From positions 45,501,169-45,565,168 of the forward strand of contig OX485806.1 of assembly GCA_950295325.1 (NCBI GenBank): DNA of 64,000 nucleotides. Direction: 5' to 3'. The number at the start of each line of letters is the position of its first letter. Within the stretch, counting starts at the first letter, position 1. Below the pieces are notes generated by a model. That model was not told the origin of the DNA. It made no database searches and saw only the letters and a program-made list of their open reading frames with translations. This document shows, piece by piece, positions 29,101-41,601 of the stretch. Both the position numbers and the translations under genes were made by a program. This DNA comes from Polytrichum commune. Lineage: Eukaryota > Streptophyta > Polytrichopsida > Polytrichales > Polytrichaceae.

Positions 29101-32100
29101 AGGGTGATTAAAGACAGAAAATTGTCAAGACATGAGCAAAAGATGGTGATTCAAAAGTTTTCCCTACTCTATATCCCCGTGTCTTTTTTCCTTTTCATTT
29201 TTGTGATATGGTTCTTTGCTATTTCTATAATATCAAAAGATAGCTAGAATTGTCAGAATGCTGCATTTCAATTCCATCTAAAGCATAGAATGTACCCATA
29301 TTATGCATTTTGTTATGCCTTGTAAACATATAGGTATGTGTGAGTTTGATGTCTAAGATTAAGCAACTAAATTCGGAAACCCTTACAGATTCTGAAATAA
29401 GTTTGAAATAGAATATTTCAGGCTGGAATTTGTGCAAGTTGTGCTGACTAAAAAGCCACTGATATATGGAGAAATATAAACCGGCAGTAGACCTAAGATT
29501 CTAGTATTAGTCTTTCCATTGTGCTAGCTCTGGTGACATCATGTATATTGGTTATTTGTGTCAACTTGTAATTAAAAATTGAAGGACTCCTTCTCTAAGT
29601 GCAGTTGTGCAATCCCCTTCTAATCCTGTACAGTTCCATAGCCCATCATTGAGTAGGAGCCAATTCTGACTAATAGGAAGTCAATATATGGTTGTGCAGG
29701 GATATCATTCCTACCTTCCAGGATTTTTGCAAGTGTGTAGGTGATGAAGAAATGTCTCAGGTACAAGTCTCTGCTATAATAAGGGACGATCTCATTAGTT
29801 GTCGAACTATTTTAGTGTGGACTTGGTTGTGTGTCCACGGATTCCATGCATCAAAGTGTTTGATCACAGGTTCTCATGAGAGATGGAGAGCATCGACTTA
29901 GTGGAGATCAATGGACAGAAGCCATTGAGGAGATTGCTGCATGCTCTGCAAAGTCAAGACCCCAAGAGGTTTGCCTCTGAGGAAATATAACAGATATTGT
30001 TTAGTTATGAGGTCATTAATATCCATGTTAAGCATAGTTCTCGAACTTGAAGGATAGTGCTGATGCTTTGTTATGATGATGGGATCACTCTCAAGTGAGT
30101 AGAGAGGTGCTGGTGGATTTTGTAGGTGAGTAACATATGTTCCATCATCTGGCTAGCATTGAAAAGGAATCATGATTTTCAGCGTGCTGCTGCAGCAGCT
30201 GCCTTGTCCAATTATATCAAGCATAGGTATTAGTTTCTTTCGAATTTAAAATCTCTCCATTTCCATGGAATGCTGTAATGCAATTAAATGCTTCAAGTTG
30301 CTCTCCAGAATACCTGAATATGATCCACACATATGATCCAGAATACCTAAATATGATCCACACACCTCATGGTTTTTATGTCAATGTTGAACTGGCTGAT
30401 ATTTTTCAGTGAAGGGGATGATGTACTCCTAGGACATCTGGTTGGAGTATTAAGTGCACATATTGGAGACGATTCTCCTTCTGTTCGAAGGCTGTGTGTG
30501 AAGGGCCTTGTACAGGTAGACTCTAGTCACTTATTTCGCCAGATTTGTGAGCAACATTTCTGAATCTTATATCCTGAAATATGCAATTGAACCACATCAA
30601 ATAACTTGCTTGGTGTACTTGTTATGAGGACACACTTCAATTAATTATCTCACACTTAGCCTCCAAGTTGGTATACTTCATTCATTCTCTCTAAGGGAAA
30701 TGGAACAGAGCATCCTTGTTTTGATGTTGAAGCTGAAATACATAAAGGACCTGATGTTCTATATCTAGTTTATAAACTTTGTATGAGGTAGTGTCAACAA
30801 AATGATCTGAAGCTTCTAGTCAAGTTTTTCTAATCTGAGGTGCCTGCGTGACTTTTTGGCGTTCTTTATATTATGATATTTTCTTTGTCAAACTATTTGA
30901 GATAGTTATGGATATAGTAATCTGCCATTTTACAGCAAGTTTCACTTGTGCAGATCCCCAAGTCAGGAGTGGCCAAATATGCTTCACAAGTACTGAGTGT
31001 GATCGTTGCATTAATTGAAGATACAGAGGAAGAAGTTGCCGTTGAAGCTGTACAAGGACTTGGAAAAGTGGGTGTCAATTCACTGAGCTGAAGCTTACCT
31101 CTACCTTTTAACTCTCATTGCATATCAATCAGAATAGTGGTGGTGGAGGGTCTCTGTTCTCGGATGCTAGTACGCAATCTCTGTTTAAACCTCTCTGATA
31201 TGTTCACCACAGCTTCAATTATTTTCCCGTGATACCTTAGTAGTATCAAGCATTGTAGGTATCCAGTGGCCATCCTCTTGTAACCTGTGTATTCTTGAGT
31301 TCTTGAGTGCTTAAATTTAATCTGCTGTCTCCTGATAGATCTTGTTTGTATTCCATTCTGCATGGTTCAGTCCACACATTTATCATATATTTGGTAGAGC
31401 CAATTACTGTTCGTTATGCATACCTGAGATAGTGTTGCCTATTGAATCTTCTCTAAGTCGCCATAGTTAAATGAGGAAATTAGATTCAACTCTAACCTAC
31501 TGTGAACAGATATTGGATTTTGATGCTGAGGTTGTACCAGAGGCAATAGTGGCACCAATGCTGTTGAATCTATGCGTCAGGTTGCGATCTCTTCAGGCAT
31601 GTGACTGCATTTTTTATTTTTGTTTGAAGCGTAAAGTTTTGTCTTGTTGATGGAATATTTTAAAGGAATTATTCCACAGGTTTCACTGGATCTACAAGCC
31701 CTTACCGAATGTAAACTCAGGTTTAAATTGCTGGTGGGGCTCTTAGTGATAGTGGCAATACATGCAGTATATTGTTTTGCCCAATTAAATTTACAATGAC
31801 TTATGTTGGCTCTTAATCATGCTAATGAAAGTAACAATATTGTCCCAAGATTCTCTTTTATGCAAACAGGGTCGGCACAAGGACACCACTCGAGCAGCAG
31901 CTTTTGCAGCTTTGGGTTCCCTCAGCAGGTTCGCCAGAGGTGTCCAATTTGAGGCGTTTATGGAACAGGTACTGTTCTCATCGTATGCCACCACTTTTTG
32001 CGATTGTGAACTTCTAGTATTTTAAAACCATGTAACCAGTGGACATTTCCTGATTTAGGTGCAGTATACTTGTGCATTTCTTTGGAGGTTGTTTCACTAT

Positions 32101-34061
32101 CAGTGATTCTGTGTTTATCAATTTGAACTGAATTGAGTAGTTTGTAATGTGATAATGGGTGACCTACTGAAACAAACATAAATCTCTGGCAATTCGAATT
32201 GAATTGCACTGGAAACACTTTCTCATCCTGGGGAAGCTCAAGCAGAAGGTCAATAAGAACCTCCTTGCTGAGACAATGAGGGATAATTTGCAAAGTTTCG
32301 AAGTTCACCAAACGCCTTATCCTCATATTGAAGAGATGTCCTAGTGTTTTGGATGAGCATCAGCCACATTTCCACCAGTATAAAACATTCATACGAGAGG
32401 TATTTTCTGATGTCTAAAACGAAGAATGGGGTTACTGCTGTCATTGGTATAACAGGTCCATACTACACTGCCTCGCTTGGTTTTACACATTAATGATGAA
32501 GCACCTACTGTCTGCCAAGGTTGCAAGGTATGACCCTTGGTATTTAAGCCTTAGTCAGCTGTCCCTTTGCATAATCCTTCTTTGAAGTTTTAATGTAGTG
32601 GACTTTCTCCTCTTGAAAATATATCCAACATGAAGATGCGTTAGGTAGCTTTGAAGTTGTTTGTGGACATGTCTAGCTCCTCTTGATTTGCCTTGACTAG
32701 AAGATGTGAGCGTTTGCAGGACACGTTGAAGAGGCTTGCTCCACTGCTGCATGCTCAAGATCTAAGAGCATTGTCTAACTTACAAATCTACATCCAGAGT
32801 CAAGAGTGAGTGTTCTTTTTTCCAATCAATAGATCAATGCCATATGCAAGTCAATTGTTATAAATGAACTAATTGGGTACTATGTGGTGCAGTGTGAATT
32901 GTCTCTCAACATGGTTTGATATGCAAGTCTTCGCCCTTTTATATTGCATAATTTTTATGCATTTGATTCGAGTATGTTTTGACAAGAGCTGTGGAAGTCA
33001 CAGACTGGAGTATGATGAGTTTGTGAAGGAGTTTGCAAAACATCTTGTGCTACGATTTGGTGAACGGGTGGACACCTACATGACATCAGCTATGCAGGCA
33101 AATAGTCAACCATGTTTTTGAGTGACATCACCTTTGAATATTGAAGCCTATACAAAGATTTGTGGATTTGGTGGGAGGTTAGAGTCACAAGTTGTTTTCG
33201 TAATGGTTCATATTCAGATTGAACTCATTCCTAAGCCGTTCCTATAATTCTGTATCTTTGTGTAATAGTATTGGAACTACTTGTCAAGATCTATATGTTC
33301 AATCAACCAACTAGTATTTGCAGAAAAGCCAGATTGGTGTCCCCAATACTTTTTCAGGTCTTTCAAATAAGTAGGTCTGTGTCTTGAATTATTAGAGCAT
33401 ATCGATGTTTGAAAGACTGCTACCCTTGAGACAGACCAATTGTTCTGTATGCTACTTGTAACAAGGAAATGAATGGAAACCAACCCCTTGCACTTCAAGA
33501 GAATCTGGATTGAAAGAATCTTACTTGTGCATAATATTTTCTAGTTGAGATTTCATGTATTTGTCACTTTCAATATATATTGACGCAATAATGATCTCTC
33601 CTATCTCTGCAAAATTTGATCAATGGAAACTTGCAATGAGGGCTTTGCAGGCATTTGAAAGCCCTTGGTCTTTAATTCAGGCAAATGCAGCGTATTTTTC
33701 TGCTTGCTTACTCTCTGAAATACGTGACTCCAAAGCTTCTGCACTTTATTTGCCTCAGGTTATACTCTCCACTGAAACTGGCTTAAATTTGGCATAGGTC
33801 TGCTACTTTTCAGTGCTTGAAAGTTTATTTATACCACAGTTTGGTTGCGAGTATATAGATGAGTTTTCTGTCAATTTGGGGTAAACATGGCCATCGTTGC
33901 CCTCATGTTTTATATATTAATATTAATATATATATATATATTAACAGGTTACAGGTACACTGGTGAGGATGACAGCATCTGCCCCCAGTGCAATTGTTCG
34001 AGCCAAGTCTGCATTAGCTCTGAGTTTACTTCTTGATTTGATTCAGTCATCCACCCTCTGA
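13261..34061 (+). CDS. SGR6: SGR6/MROH1-family HEAT-repeat protein, about 1708 aa, 50 exons
   Basis: Long HEAT/ARM-repeat protein. The Arabidopsis family member SGR6 acts on vacuolar membranes in endodermis and is needed for shoot gravitropism; animal MROH1 is lysosomal. Exons in order run collinear with remembered SGR6, for example ILECC...[51 protein letters not shown] and [16 protein letters not shown] Cys cluster C-x4-C-x3-C-x3-C-x-H in exon 30 keeps the family spacing. Exons: 13261-13364, 13766-13820, 14160-14303, 14467-14538, 14662-14752, 15045-15140, 16102-16180, 16357-16420, 16664-16767, 16944-17046, 17234-17323, 17466-17543, 17866-17933, 18192-18291, 18485-18661, 18805-18894, 19242-19307, 19840-19938, 20171-20245, 20389-20448, 20698-20787, 21191-21312, 21614-21743, 21943-22022, 22173-22308, 22943-23024, 23326-23483, 23604-23684, 23924-24024, 24132-24367, 24643-24752, 25161-25289, 25809-25883, 26068-26201, 27005-27077, 27402-27533, 28275-28456, 28807-28926, 29700-29760, 29870-29968, 30126-30226, 30410-30515, 30954-31067, 31510-31596, 31870-31968, 32456-32527, 32720-32805, 33004-33097, 33651-33758, 33948-34061. 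They sum to 5127 nt (divisible by 3) with no internal stop, ending in TGA. The exon 30 donor could instead be 6 nt earlier. The start is uncertain: ATG 13261, or a mini-exon at 13107-13119 joined to 13274. Confidence 0.92.
13620..13681. repeat. GT/AT microsatellite in intron 1
   Basis: A compound (GT)n-(AT)n-(GT)n tract in the first intron of the SGR6-like gene. A similar (AT)n-(AC)n tract occurs in intron 18 at about 20117-20162. Confidence 0.8.
30305..30368 (+). repeat. Short tandem duplication in an intron of the SGR6-like gene
   Basis: A unit of about 33 bp containing CAGAATACCT and ATATGATCCACACA is present twice in tandem with one substitution, between exons 41 and 42. It is non-coding. 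Confidence 0.7.
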
Positions 34062-35500
34062 ACCTTCATCCTATAAATTTGTGACTTTTATCATCATTCC
34101 AACAGGCTACACTGTTGTAACAGGCAGTCTTTGACTATACCTGGATAGGTTAAGTTCTGCCAGTTTATTGGACTTTCTGTATGGGAGAAATCCAAGTCTC
34201 CACAGAAACCACATGTAGCAGTCATGATGTGTATCTGCTTCTCAGAAGCCTAGCTTTCAGCTCATTAGTATAGATTACTGGTGCTACATGGATCAAAAAG
34301 AGGGACGGCTTGAAGCAGGTCATGTAGGTTCATTGTAACTCCAAAATGTAACTATATCTGATATCTTGGTATAGATGTATGTGACACATGCTGTTCAGTA
34401 TGGACGTTTTGAGTTATATTGGACGACATTGCTCAACAATATTATTATAGCAGTGGACCACCAGGTCATCTCAGACTTACCCCCTGCCAAGAATGTGTTC
34501 ATTGGTCTGATGTCCCCTAAACCCTTAACTTACCTAAGCCAGTTTGCTTCCATGTATGCCAACCCCATGACTAAACACCATGCCCATATCCATGGCCATA
34601 TAATGTGCCCATGCCCAAGTTCATGCCCATGTGCCCCCCATGTGCTCTCTTGCTCCTGGACAGTTTAGGGTGTGTGTGAACATATGTTCTCTTGCTCCTG
34701 GACATTTAGGGTGTGTGGGGGGGAGGGGGGGTGGGGGGGTGGGTGGGGGTGTGGATGCATTTGTTTCTGGAATTACTAGGCGGAAGAAAGCCAGATAGTT
34801 TTTGGAAATTGTTTGACAAACCAACAAGGTTGTGGGATATATAGTCAAGCTACCCCCCTTTTCTCTACTGGCACCTCTTACTGAGGTCTCTTGATGTTTT
34901 AGGGAGGAGATGGCGTTCTTACAAAATGTCCAGATTTCTACATTTGTGGAGAGGCATAGAATACCAATTTCAACATTTGTCATTTTCAAATTATATAAAG
35001 TAGAGTGCATTTAGGAATATTTAAAATCATTTTAGTCCAGAAATGAAATGTGACATGAGAAAACATGAGAGAAAAGAAATTATCATGGTGGTGTTATTGA
35101 TCTCGTCAATAAAAACTCTAATTGAGTATTAAAAATCTTTGAAGACTAGACTTATGATTTTCAAGTTTGAGATTGAAGGATTGGTTTCTAAGAATAAAAA
35201 AATAAACGGAAAATTTCTTGTATGAAGAATTGGGGCGAAATGTTCTTTACGGCTTATCTCTTTTTGTAATGAATAACATTTGAAATGGCATTAGACCATT
35301 GAAAGCATTAATGGTTTTTTTATTCTTAGATTGTTTATTGATTTTGTTGATTGTTAATTAAAAATTGGATTGTTAATTAAAATCTGGTCTTCCCATTTCA
35401 TTTTTTCACTGATTTATTGATAATTGCACCCGTTGCGGGTATCGTTAGTTGCCGAAATTGGAGATGCCCCCACAGAATGATATGCTCTTAAGCTCACCAT
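34062..35500. other. Region 3' of the SGR6-like gene
   Basis: Contains the 3' UTR and spacer. A segment built on TTGCTCCTGGACA and TTTAGGGTGTGTG is duplicated at about 34647-34720. It leads into the G-rich tract listed separately. No exon was recognised. Confidence 0.5.
34717..34754 (+). repeat. G-rich tract, possible G-quadruplex
   Basis: At least four runs of four or more G separated by single A or T bases. The tract meets simple G-quadruplex patterns on the + strand. It lies about 650 bp after the SGR6-like stop codon. It may be only a low-complexity tract. Confidence 0.5.
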
Positions 35501-36160
35501 GAATTTTCAACAATGGCTTGTCCACCCTCCTCTTGGCTAGTTAGTCAAGCAACCTCACTCTCCCAACACTTGGCCGAACGAGGATTTAACATGTGGAAAC
35601 CATTTTTCATTGGGAAAATCATGACAACCCAACAACATCAAAAATCGATATGATATCAAGGAGGCTCTTCTTGTTAACAGTGGAATTCTTTCCATCTCTT
35701 AGGGAAGAAACTAGATCACCTCCACCTCAAAAAAATTCTCAAATATGAATATGAATTATACTTGAGGAAACCATTGCCACCACCACAATGCAAAATTGTC
35801 ATTGGTTGCTACATTGCGAATTGTAGACTTGGAATTGAAACTGGACAAAGTTGACTATCCCTATCTATAGACATAATAGACTACACCACTTTTGCTCTTA
35901 CAATGCAGTTGAAAATGAGGCACATTTTATGTTGGAATGTCCTTATAGAACCCCATTAGAGATAGATTTTCATCTATATTTAAGAATGTAATATTGAGGA
36001 GCCCCAAGTCTTTCTTCCAATTGGATCCTCAAGTTGACATTAGTCTCTATCCCATGGAGGTTATTGCACTCCGCCATTCTAGGGAATTAGGCAGTTTGAA
36101 ACCATCTTGATGTATGTTCAGTTCCATTAGCCTTTTGGCTTTCTAAACACTGAAATCAAT
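35501..36160 (+). pseudogene. LINE (non-LTR retrotransposon) ORF2 3'-end relic
   Basis: At about 35860-35993 one frame reads TIPIYRHNRLHHFCSYNAV followed by ENEAHFMLECPYR. This matches the zinc-binding segment after the reverse transcriptase of plant LINEs (Cx2C...VEDExHFLxxCP), with one Cys changed. About 120 bp downstream another frame reads HSRELGSLKPS, and later a frame reads SSISLLAF, like the end of LINE ORF2. Stops and frame changes show decay. The 5' extent is uncertain. Confidence 0.55.
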
Positions 36161-37664
36161 TTCATTTCATTATCAAATACCAAACTTTATTGTCAGTTGA
36201 TCTGATTGGTTTAAGCAAGATAAAAATACTACATACGTTTGGTTCTACTTTTCGGTCGTCCATGCATCTGATGTCAACCATGAAGTTCATTGCCTCTGAT
36301 TTGGAATGCTTTCTTTTTCCCCTCTTGCTCATCTCCACAATGGTGGAGCAAATGACACATAACAATCCTGCTCATATGATACACAACAGTCAAACCAAAA
36401 ATTATCCATTTTCATTATTCTCTTCAACATGGATTTCTCATCATTTCAATTATTTTGATATATATATACAAAAAAGAGAGAGATTATGTGAAGAATAATT
36501 GTTGAAATGTGATTTAGTGAAAAGTTTTTGCTTACGAGATATGTATATCAATTCTTATGATCCTAAGGGCACTGAAATTCTGTCTGGAGGTATTGGTGTC
36601 GTCCAAAGATCCAGCATTGTTATCGACAAGAGTCATACTTCCTTAAATTCAATAAATGCAATTGCCTTCAAAGGCCCTTTTGTTGGGGGATCAAAAATCT
36701 GGAAGGTACGAGAAGAAAAATAATATGTCAAACCTTTAAGATGGATTAGTAAGAAATCTTGTACATTGTCAATAAAGACAATAAGCTGTTTTGTGTGGCA
36801 AACAAATCTAATGCATAAGGTGATAAAATGTGAGCTTGAACAATAATTTTTGTGATCATCCTGCACTATCAAGCAAATGTAAGTATCATTGTAAATGCTT
36901 TGAAGATGATACTTGTGGTAATAATTTTTCATTTTTTTCCAAACATAATCAGAAAGTAAGTGGGAATAGGCCACAAAGTGTACCAAAATCTACTAATTGT
37001 GTAGGTTTGAACATGCTATGTTTTCGAGATTTTAAGAAATAGGGATAAGACAAATATAGCTTGATAGGAATGGATTTGGATTTTGATATTTGCACATGTG
37101 TTTTATACATATATGGCTAGGAACTTCCAGTAAAAGGGAGACCACATTATCTTACCTAGCATCAGAACTTTGCTGGAACTTATGTCTCTATGGTATGGAA
37201 GAATCAATTTTTTTTTATGGCTTTTGCATGTTGCCAACTGTGAGGGTTTCATAGTTGCTAGGCCATTGATTGACATTAAAGTAATCCAAAATTACCTTGG
37301 GTGTTTGTACTGGATTATTATTTTCGTATTCAGCCTTGGAATTCCCTTTCAATTGTGGATTTTTCTGCAAAATCCCTATAAGAGTGATTAATCAGGCAGA
37401 CCTATAGATTCTTTTTGTGTGTCAATATCCTTTTGAAATTACCATACAAGCTATAGACTGTTTTTTTAGTTGATCCCGAGTCTGGTGAATTTTGAATTAT
37501 AGCCTGGATCGTATTGCATGAGGGACTATTACTTTATAAGCTGAGAAGGGAAGGGCATAATTGTTGTGAAATTGTACCTTTGACCTTTAAGGGAGTGTGT
37601 GACTCTTTGAAGTATTTAATCTCAATGAGCACAATGTCTTTTGACTTCAAGAAGTGGTGAAGCT
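36161..37664. other. Intergenic, no gene recognised
   Basis: AT-rich. Several short open frames of 60-117 codons overlap on both strands, with no domain, splice consensus or repeat that I could support. Confidence 0.4.
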
Positions 37665-37917
37665 TGTTGGGAGAACGACCATCAGATCACCTCAATAGGT
37701 TGTAGGTGCAGGACAATCATGAAAGGTCCAGGGTTAGGCGGCTTATTAGACAAGCACCGCCCATATTAGGTTGGAAAAGTCCCGGTAGCAAAGTGACATT
37801 TTTTTATCATGAACAGTAGCATGCACCCATATATATGCAGCCCTTACTCCCATATGAGTAAGAGTGAGTTTCATCTCTATACTGTGTATCATTCATACAT
37901 TTTCTATGTTTTTAACA
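37665..37917 (+). mobile_element. Copia-type LTR, about 253 bp, single copy seen
   Basis: Begins TGTTGGGAGAACG and ends TTTTAACA, so the ends are TGTT...AACA. It is followed at once by a typical plant copia primer-binding site. No second LTR or gag-pol was found downstream in the window. It is therefore a truncated 5' end or a rearranged element, not a clean solo LTR, which would lack the primer site. Confidence 0.65.
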
Positions 37918-37933
37918 CGTTATCAGCACGAGT
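37918..37933 (+). other. Retrotransposon primer-binding site
   Basis: CGTTATCAGCACGAG directly after the LTR. This string, usually seen as AACACGTTATCAGCACGA, is the recurrent half-tRNA-Met-type primer site of many plant copia elements (family knowledge). Confidence 0.6.
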
Positions 37934-38194
37934 ACTCTCCCGAGCGTATCTTATCCCCTACACCGTGTTTGTGATTCTAATCGTAGACGGCTAGGGTCTC
38001 TCATACCACCTTTAGGTTACGCCATCACCATAGTTTCTCATAGTATAGCGCAGCACATAGCAGTCGATCCTTCGGTACTTATTCTTTAGTTATAGTATGA
38101 CATCTCAATTGTTCTGAATTGGACAGTGAGGAGTGAACTACCTACTCTCACACAAGAAGCGTTGGATGTATGTACAATCTGACATTATGCACCA

Positions 38195-39608
38195 TTGAAG
38201 ATTCATCGGGCCGGGCATGAACTCAATCTCACATCCCACCTTTTACTTTCACGCATGAATGATTCTATGTCCATTTCGCAGGGATCTCAGAAAGGAAAAC
38301 GATACAGGAAGTTTTTAACTCCGGAATGCGTGAATACATATATAAGTCGCCTCAGATCTGTTCCTCAGCTACCGGCTATCAGTGAACCCGTGGAATTGAA
38401 GGCAAGTCAAAAGCTGCTCCACCCAATTGACTCAAACAAGAAGTTACCGATGTGGACACCGACGATGGAAGGAACGGAGCAGTTCTATGACAAGAATAAC
38501 ATGGGCAGAGTACATTCCGAATTCGTTGGGGCTTCCGTGCCGGACATATATCCATCAGGACCCCTCTCCGATAGCTGCATGAGGGACCATGTGCCAGAGG
38601 TAGAGACTGGGCAGACAGGATCAATACACGAGAACATTGAGGAAGCCATGGAACGCAGTGGCAGAACTCATTTTCGCAATACCACTGTCTCCAAAAATCT
38701 AGTGTCTGAACGAAAGCGGAGAAAAAAACTGAATGATGGTCTGTACTCTTTGCGGGCGTTGGTTCCAAACATTAGTAAGGTAAGATTCCACAAGTTTTGA
38801 CTTTCCACAATAACTGGCTTTCCTTCTGTTCGTATTTTTGTGTTAAATTTCTTTATTACTTACAAGACAAGGGATTTCTGTTTAAGTGATGCTTTTGAAA
38901 TTACAGGTGTCCGGTACATTCTATTATGTATACGCAGCTTCACAGCACAGTATGCATGAATTCATGTTATCTTCCTGTCAAGATTATTTTGAGCCCCACC
39001 CTCACAATAGCCTCACAATGTCATGTTCTCTGAATTTCCAAGTTCAAGTAGCATAGTGCAGAACTACCACTCCCTTCATATGGCACTGAGGAGCAAAAGT
39101 GTAACCACCCTAATGCCGATACCCAAGAATGTTCCTCTAGAGAAAATATAATTCATGGAGAATTCATCATGTGTACATAAAATTCTTCGACCACCTCAGC
39201 ACTCACCCTCTGTAAGGAATAATCCTCGTCGACATCCTAAAATGATAGATTGGGATTCCCTAGAATCAAAAACGATCCGATTTGGTACTTTTTGCTCCAG
39301 CTTTGGTTTCAATGGGAACATTACTTGGAGCTGGAAGCATGGGGTGGTGTGGAGGGAAGTTAGAAAATGTTAGGCTTACTAAACTCCGAAATAAAAAGGT
39401 TGAAAGGACTATGGAATTGAAGAATGTACTGATTTACGTTGACAAGTGTTTGTAGATGGACAAGGCATCAATTGTCGGTGATACCATTGAATACGTTACA
39501 GAATTGACTACGTACCTCACCTATCCGAGGACTCACAAAGTTGAGGTTATCATGCAATCCCTTCAAAGGGGGATCATACGCTTCCACAAACTGCACCATT
39601 CTGCATGA
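38195..39608 (+). CDS. bHLH transcription factor (AMS/DYT1-like class), possibly partial
   Basis: Exon 1 (38195-38779) ends within a bHLH domain: SKNLVSERKRRKKLNDGLYS, then LRALVPNISK before a GTAAGA donor. Exon 2 (39456-39608) resumes MDKASIVGDTIEYVTEL and ends with TGA. The basic region has Asn in place of the usual His, then E-R-x-R-R. This is typical of the plant group containing AMS, whose members control tapetum and sporophyte-related programmes. The E-box contact Glu and Arg are present. The N-terminal 165 residues have no recognised domain, and the ATG choice (38195 or 38255) is open. After helix 2 the protein stops quickly, where relatives carry an ACT-like region. A further exon at about 39702-39745 (GQTSTSIEHNKRVLVSYK, with a GTAATA donor) may exist. 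The gene starts about 260 bp after an LTR/primer site, so it may be captured or LTR-driven. It could be a functional truncated gene or a young pseudogene. Confidence 0.6.
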
Positions 39609-40450
39609 TTATATCCTGAATTATCAGATCCACTGGCTTGTATACACTCCAGCTGGAAAACTCAAGCTATTCCAAGCCTTGACTACCCCAGGGCAGACCA
39701 GCACATCAATAGAACATAATAAGAGAGTTCTTGTGTCCTATAAGGTAATAGATTTCCGAATTATGACTAGATCTGTAAAAACCTGTAAGCTTTAAAAAAT
39801 CTTTGGTTACACAGAACAATTTTCTAAAATAAGGTGCATTAATAAACAAATTAATATCACTCATGGCAACTGTCAATTCTGTACCAGTGAATGTTTCGAT
39901 ATAGTATGAAATTGCACATGCAGAAGTAAATGGCATAGCCGATACTTTGGCGAAAACCTAACCAATACTTCATCGTCCATCCGAATGTTGTAAGACCTTC
40001 CTTGACTAACCACAACTGCCAGCCACCAGAAAAAAAAATTATCACATGAATATCACTGCAATACTCTTCATTCACAATGCCAGCTCAACCACAAGGTTAC
40101 ATAGTTGGCTCAGGAATAGATTTGCTGTGAGCTGTGAGAGTAACATACCAGGTGAACAAGAGAAATCTGGAACATCGTCATCCACTCTGCTGCCTTCCAT
40201 AAAATCAATGCCATTTATATGAAAATCACTGCTTCATGTCCTCTTTGGACCTAGGTCAGAATCAAAGGAAGCACCAAATTGCTTTACACTTGGAACACAA
40301 AGAAAAATGTCCTCTTAAGAAATTCCACAAGTAAAAACAGAAGGTAAAAAAAGGTACATTAGATCTGGTGGAACTCTTCCAATAGCACCTAACAGAGAGC
40401 AGATGACCAGATTTGTAGAAATACTCACTTGCAGCAGTTACAGTCAATTC

Positions 40451-40700
40451 AGCTGTAGAGATACCAAGCGAGTCCCTTCGTGGTGTAATAAATGAGTCAA
40501 TATTAGGTGTACTGATGCGGGAAGATGCCGATGAAAAAGAATGGTCCAAGGAGGGTGAAGAGAGTGAGTGTCTTTTTAAGGGGTCTTTTTGTAGAAACTT
40601 TTACAAGGTGGAGTGTTGATGGCTGTGTGAAAAACAGGGGTGGTTTGCGGTGAGTATCATGTACATTACGCAATGGTGATTTGATACCACTAAGGGTAAA
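40451..40700. repeat. 250-bp direct repeat, copy 1
   Basis: Begins AGCTGTAGAGATACCAAG and ends CACTAAGGGTAAA. It is about 95% identical to 41602-41850 in the same orientation. On the minus strand copy 1 has an open frame containing SSASSRISTPNIDSFITPRR, which could be an old exon. The termini do not fit TG...CA LTR ends. Confidence 0.85.
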
Positions 40701-41601
40701 GACAATCCACTCTACAATAGATTAGTGTTGAGGTATCAACTCTCCGTGATTGTGTTAAAGACAATGTGGCTACCTATTATCCTCCAAAAAGAAACCAGAG
40801 AGCACCGAGGAAGCACCAAGTTGCACATCCAATACATTTCATCTAGTATCCAAGTCTTGGCAAATGGAGTCGGCCTTCATTCATAGGATCAATAACTCAC
40901 ACAGTCACCTGAAAGAATACAATTTTCTTGGAGTTCAATAAACTCTGTTGGAGGGGTTGTGTTTATGTACCTTTTAGAACACGTCGAAAATACTGGCTTA
41001 CAATGATGTGATTTAATATGCAGATCACTACTTGAGCAAACCGAGACCTTAAAAGATAGGTGCAGTTTTCTAGGACCAACATTCACATTTCCATTCTAAA
41101 GTCACTCATCTTGCACACTTGGATCTTCCAATCTTGTAGCTACATACAAATCACAAAAACCTTCATTTTGACATGTTTGTTGAGTACATTAGTAGTGTTA
41201 AGTCCATAGAAGTTAGAGGGTGCTTAAACCAACACTTTAAGCTATTGCACATACATACGGCTATATGGTTGATATTAAAAATAAATTAATTAATAGCGTT
41301 TGGACTAAACATAGGCTTAAAGGAAGAAATTTGCCTCAATTCAATATTTGATGAATATTCATAGTCAAAACCAGTAGCTTCCTTACACCAATCCTTAGGG
41401 CGAGGAATGCAGGTGTAAACTCTAATGCCTGCCACATCTACATAAGGAATGCGGATGTGCTATCAACATTTTTGAAATAGCCACTGCAAGAATTGTCAGG
41501 CAAGGCACTGAATGGTTGTCAATCAACAAGGAATACTGTAATATTTCCCACTTGCACAACGCTCACCTGGATTGAACCATGACCAAGCAGAATTACCTCA
41601 T

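Noticed and set aside
31680-31722. Extra exon between SGR6 exons 44 and 45
   Set aside because: It has AG and GT borders and reads [11 protein letters not shown], but both possible donors give the wrong phase for exon 45, and skipping it gives a gap-free protein.
13261-34061. GCN1 (translation regulator) as identity of the HEAT-repeat gene
   Set aside because: First impression from the HEAT repeats. The exon order and motifs, including the C-x4-C-x3-C-x3-C-x-H cluster and the ERVDTYM segment, match SGR6/MROH1 and not GCN1.
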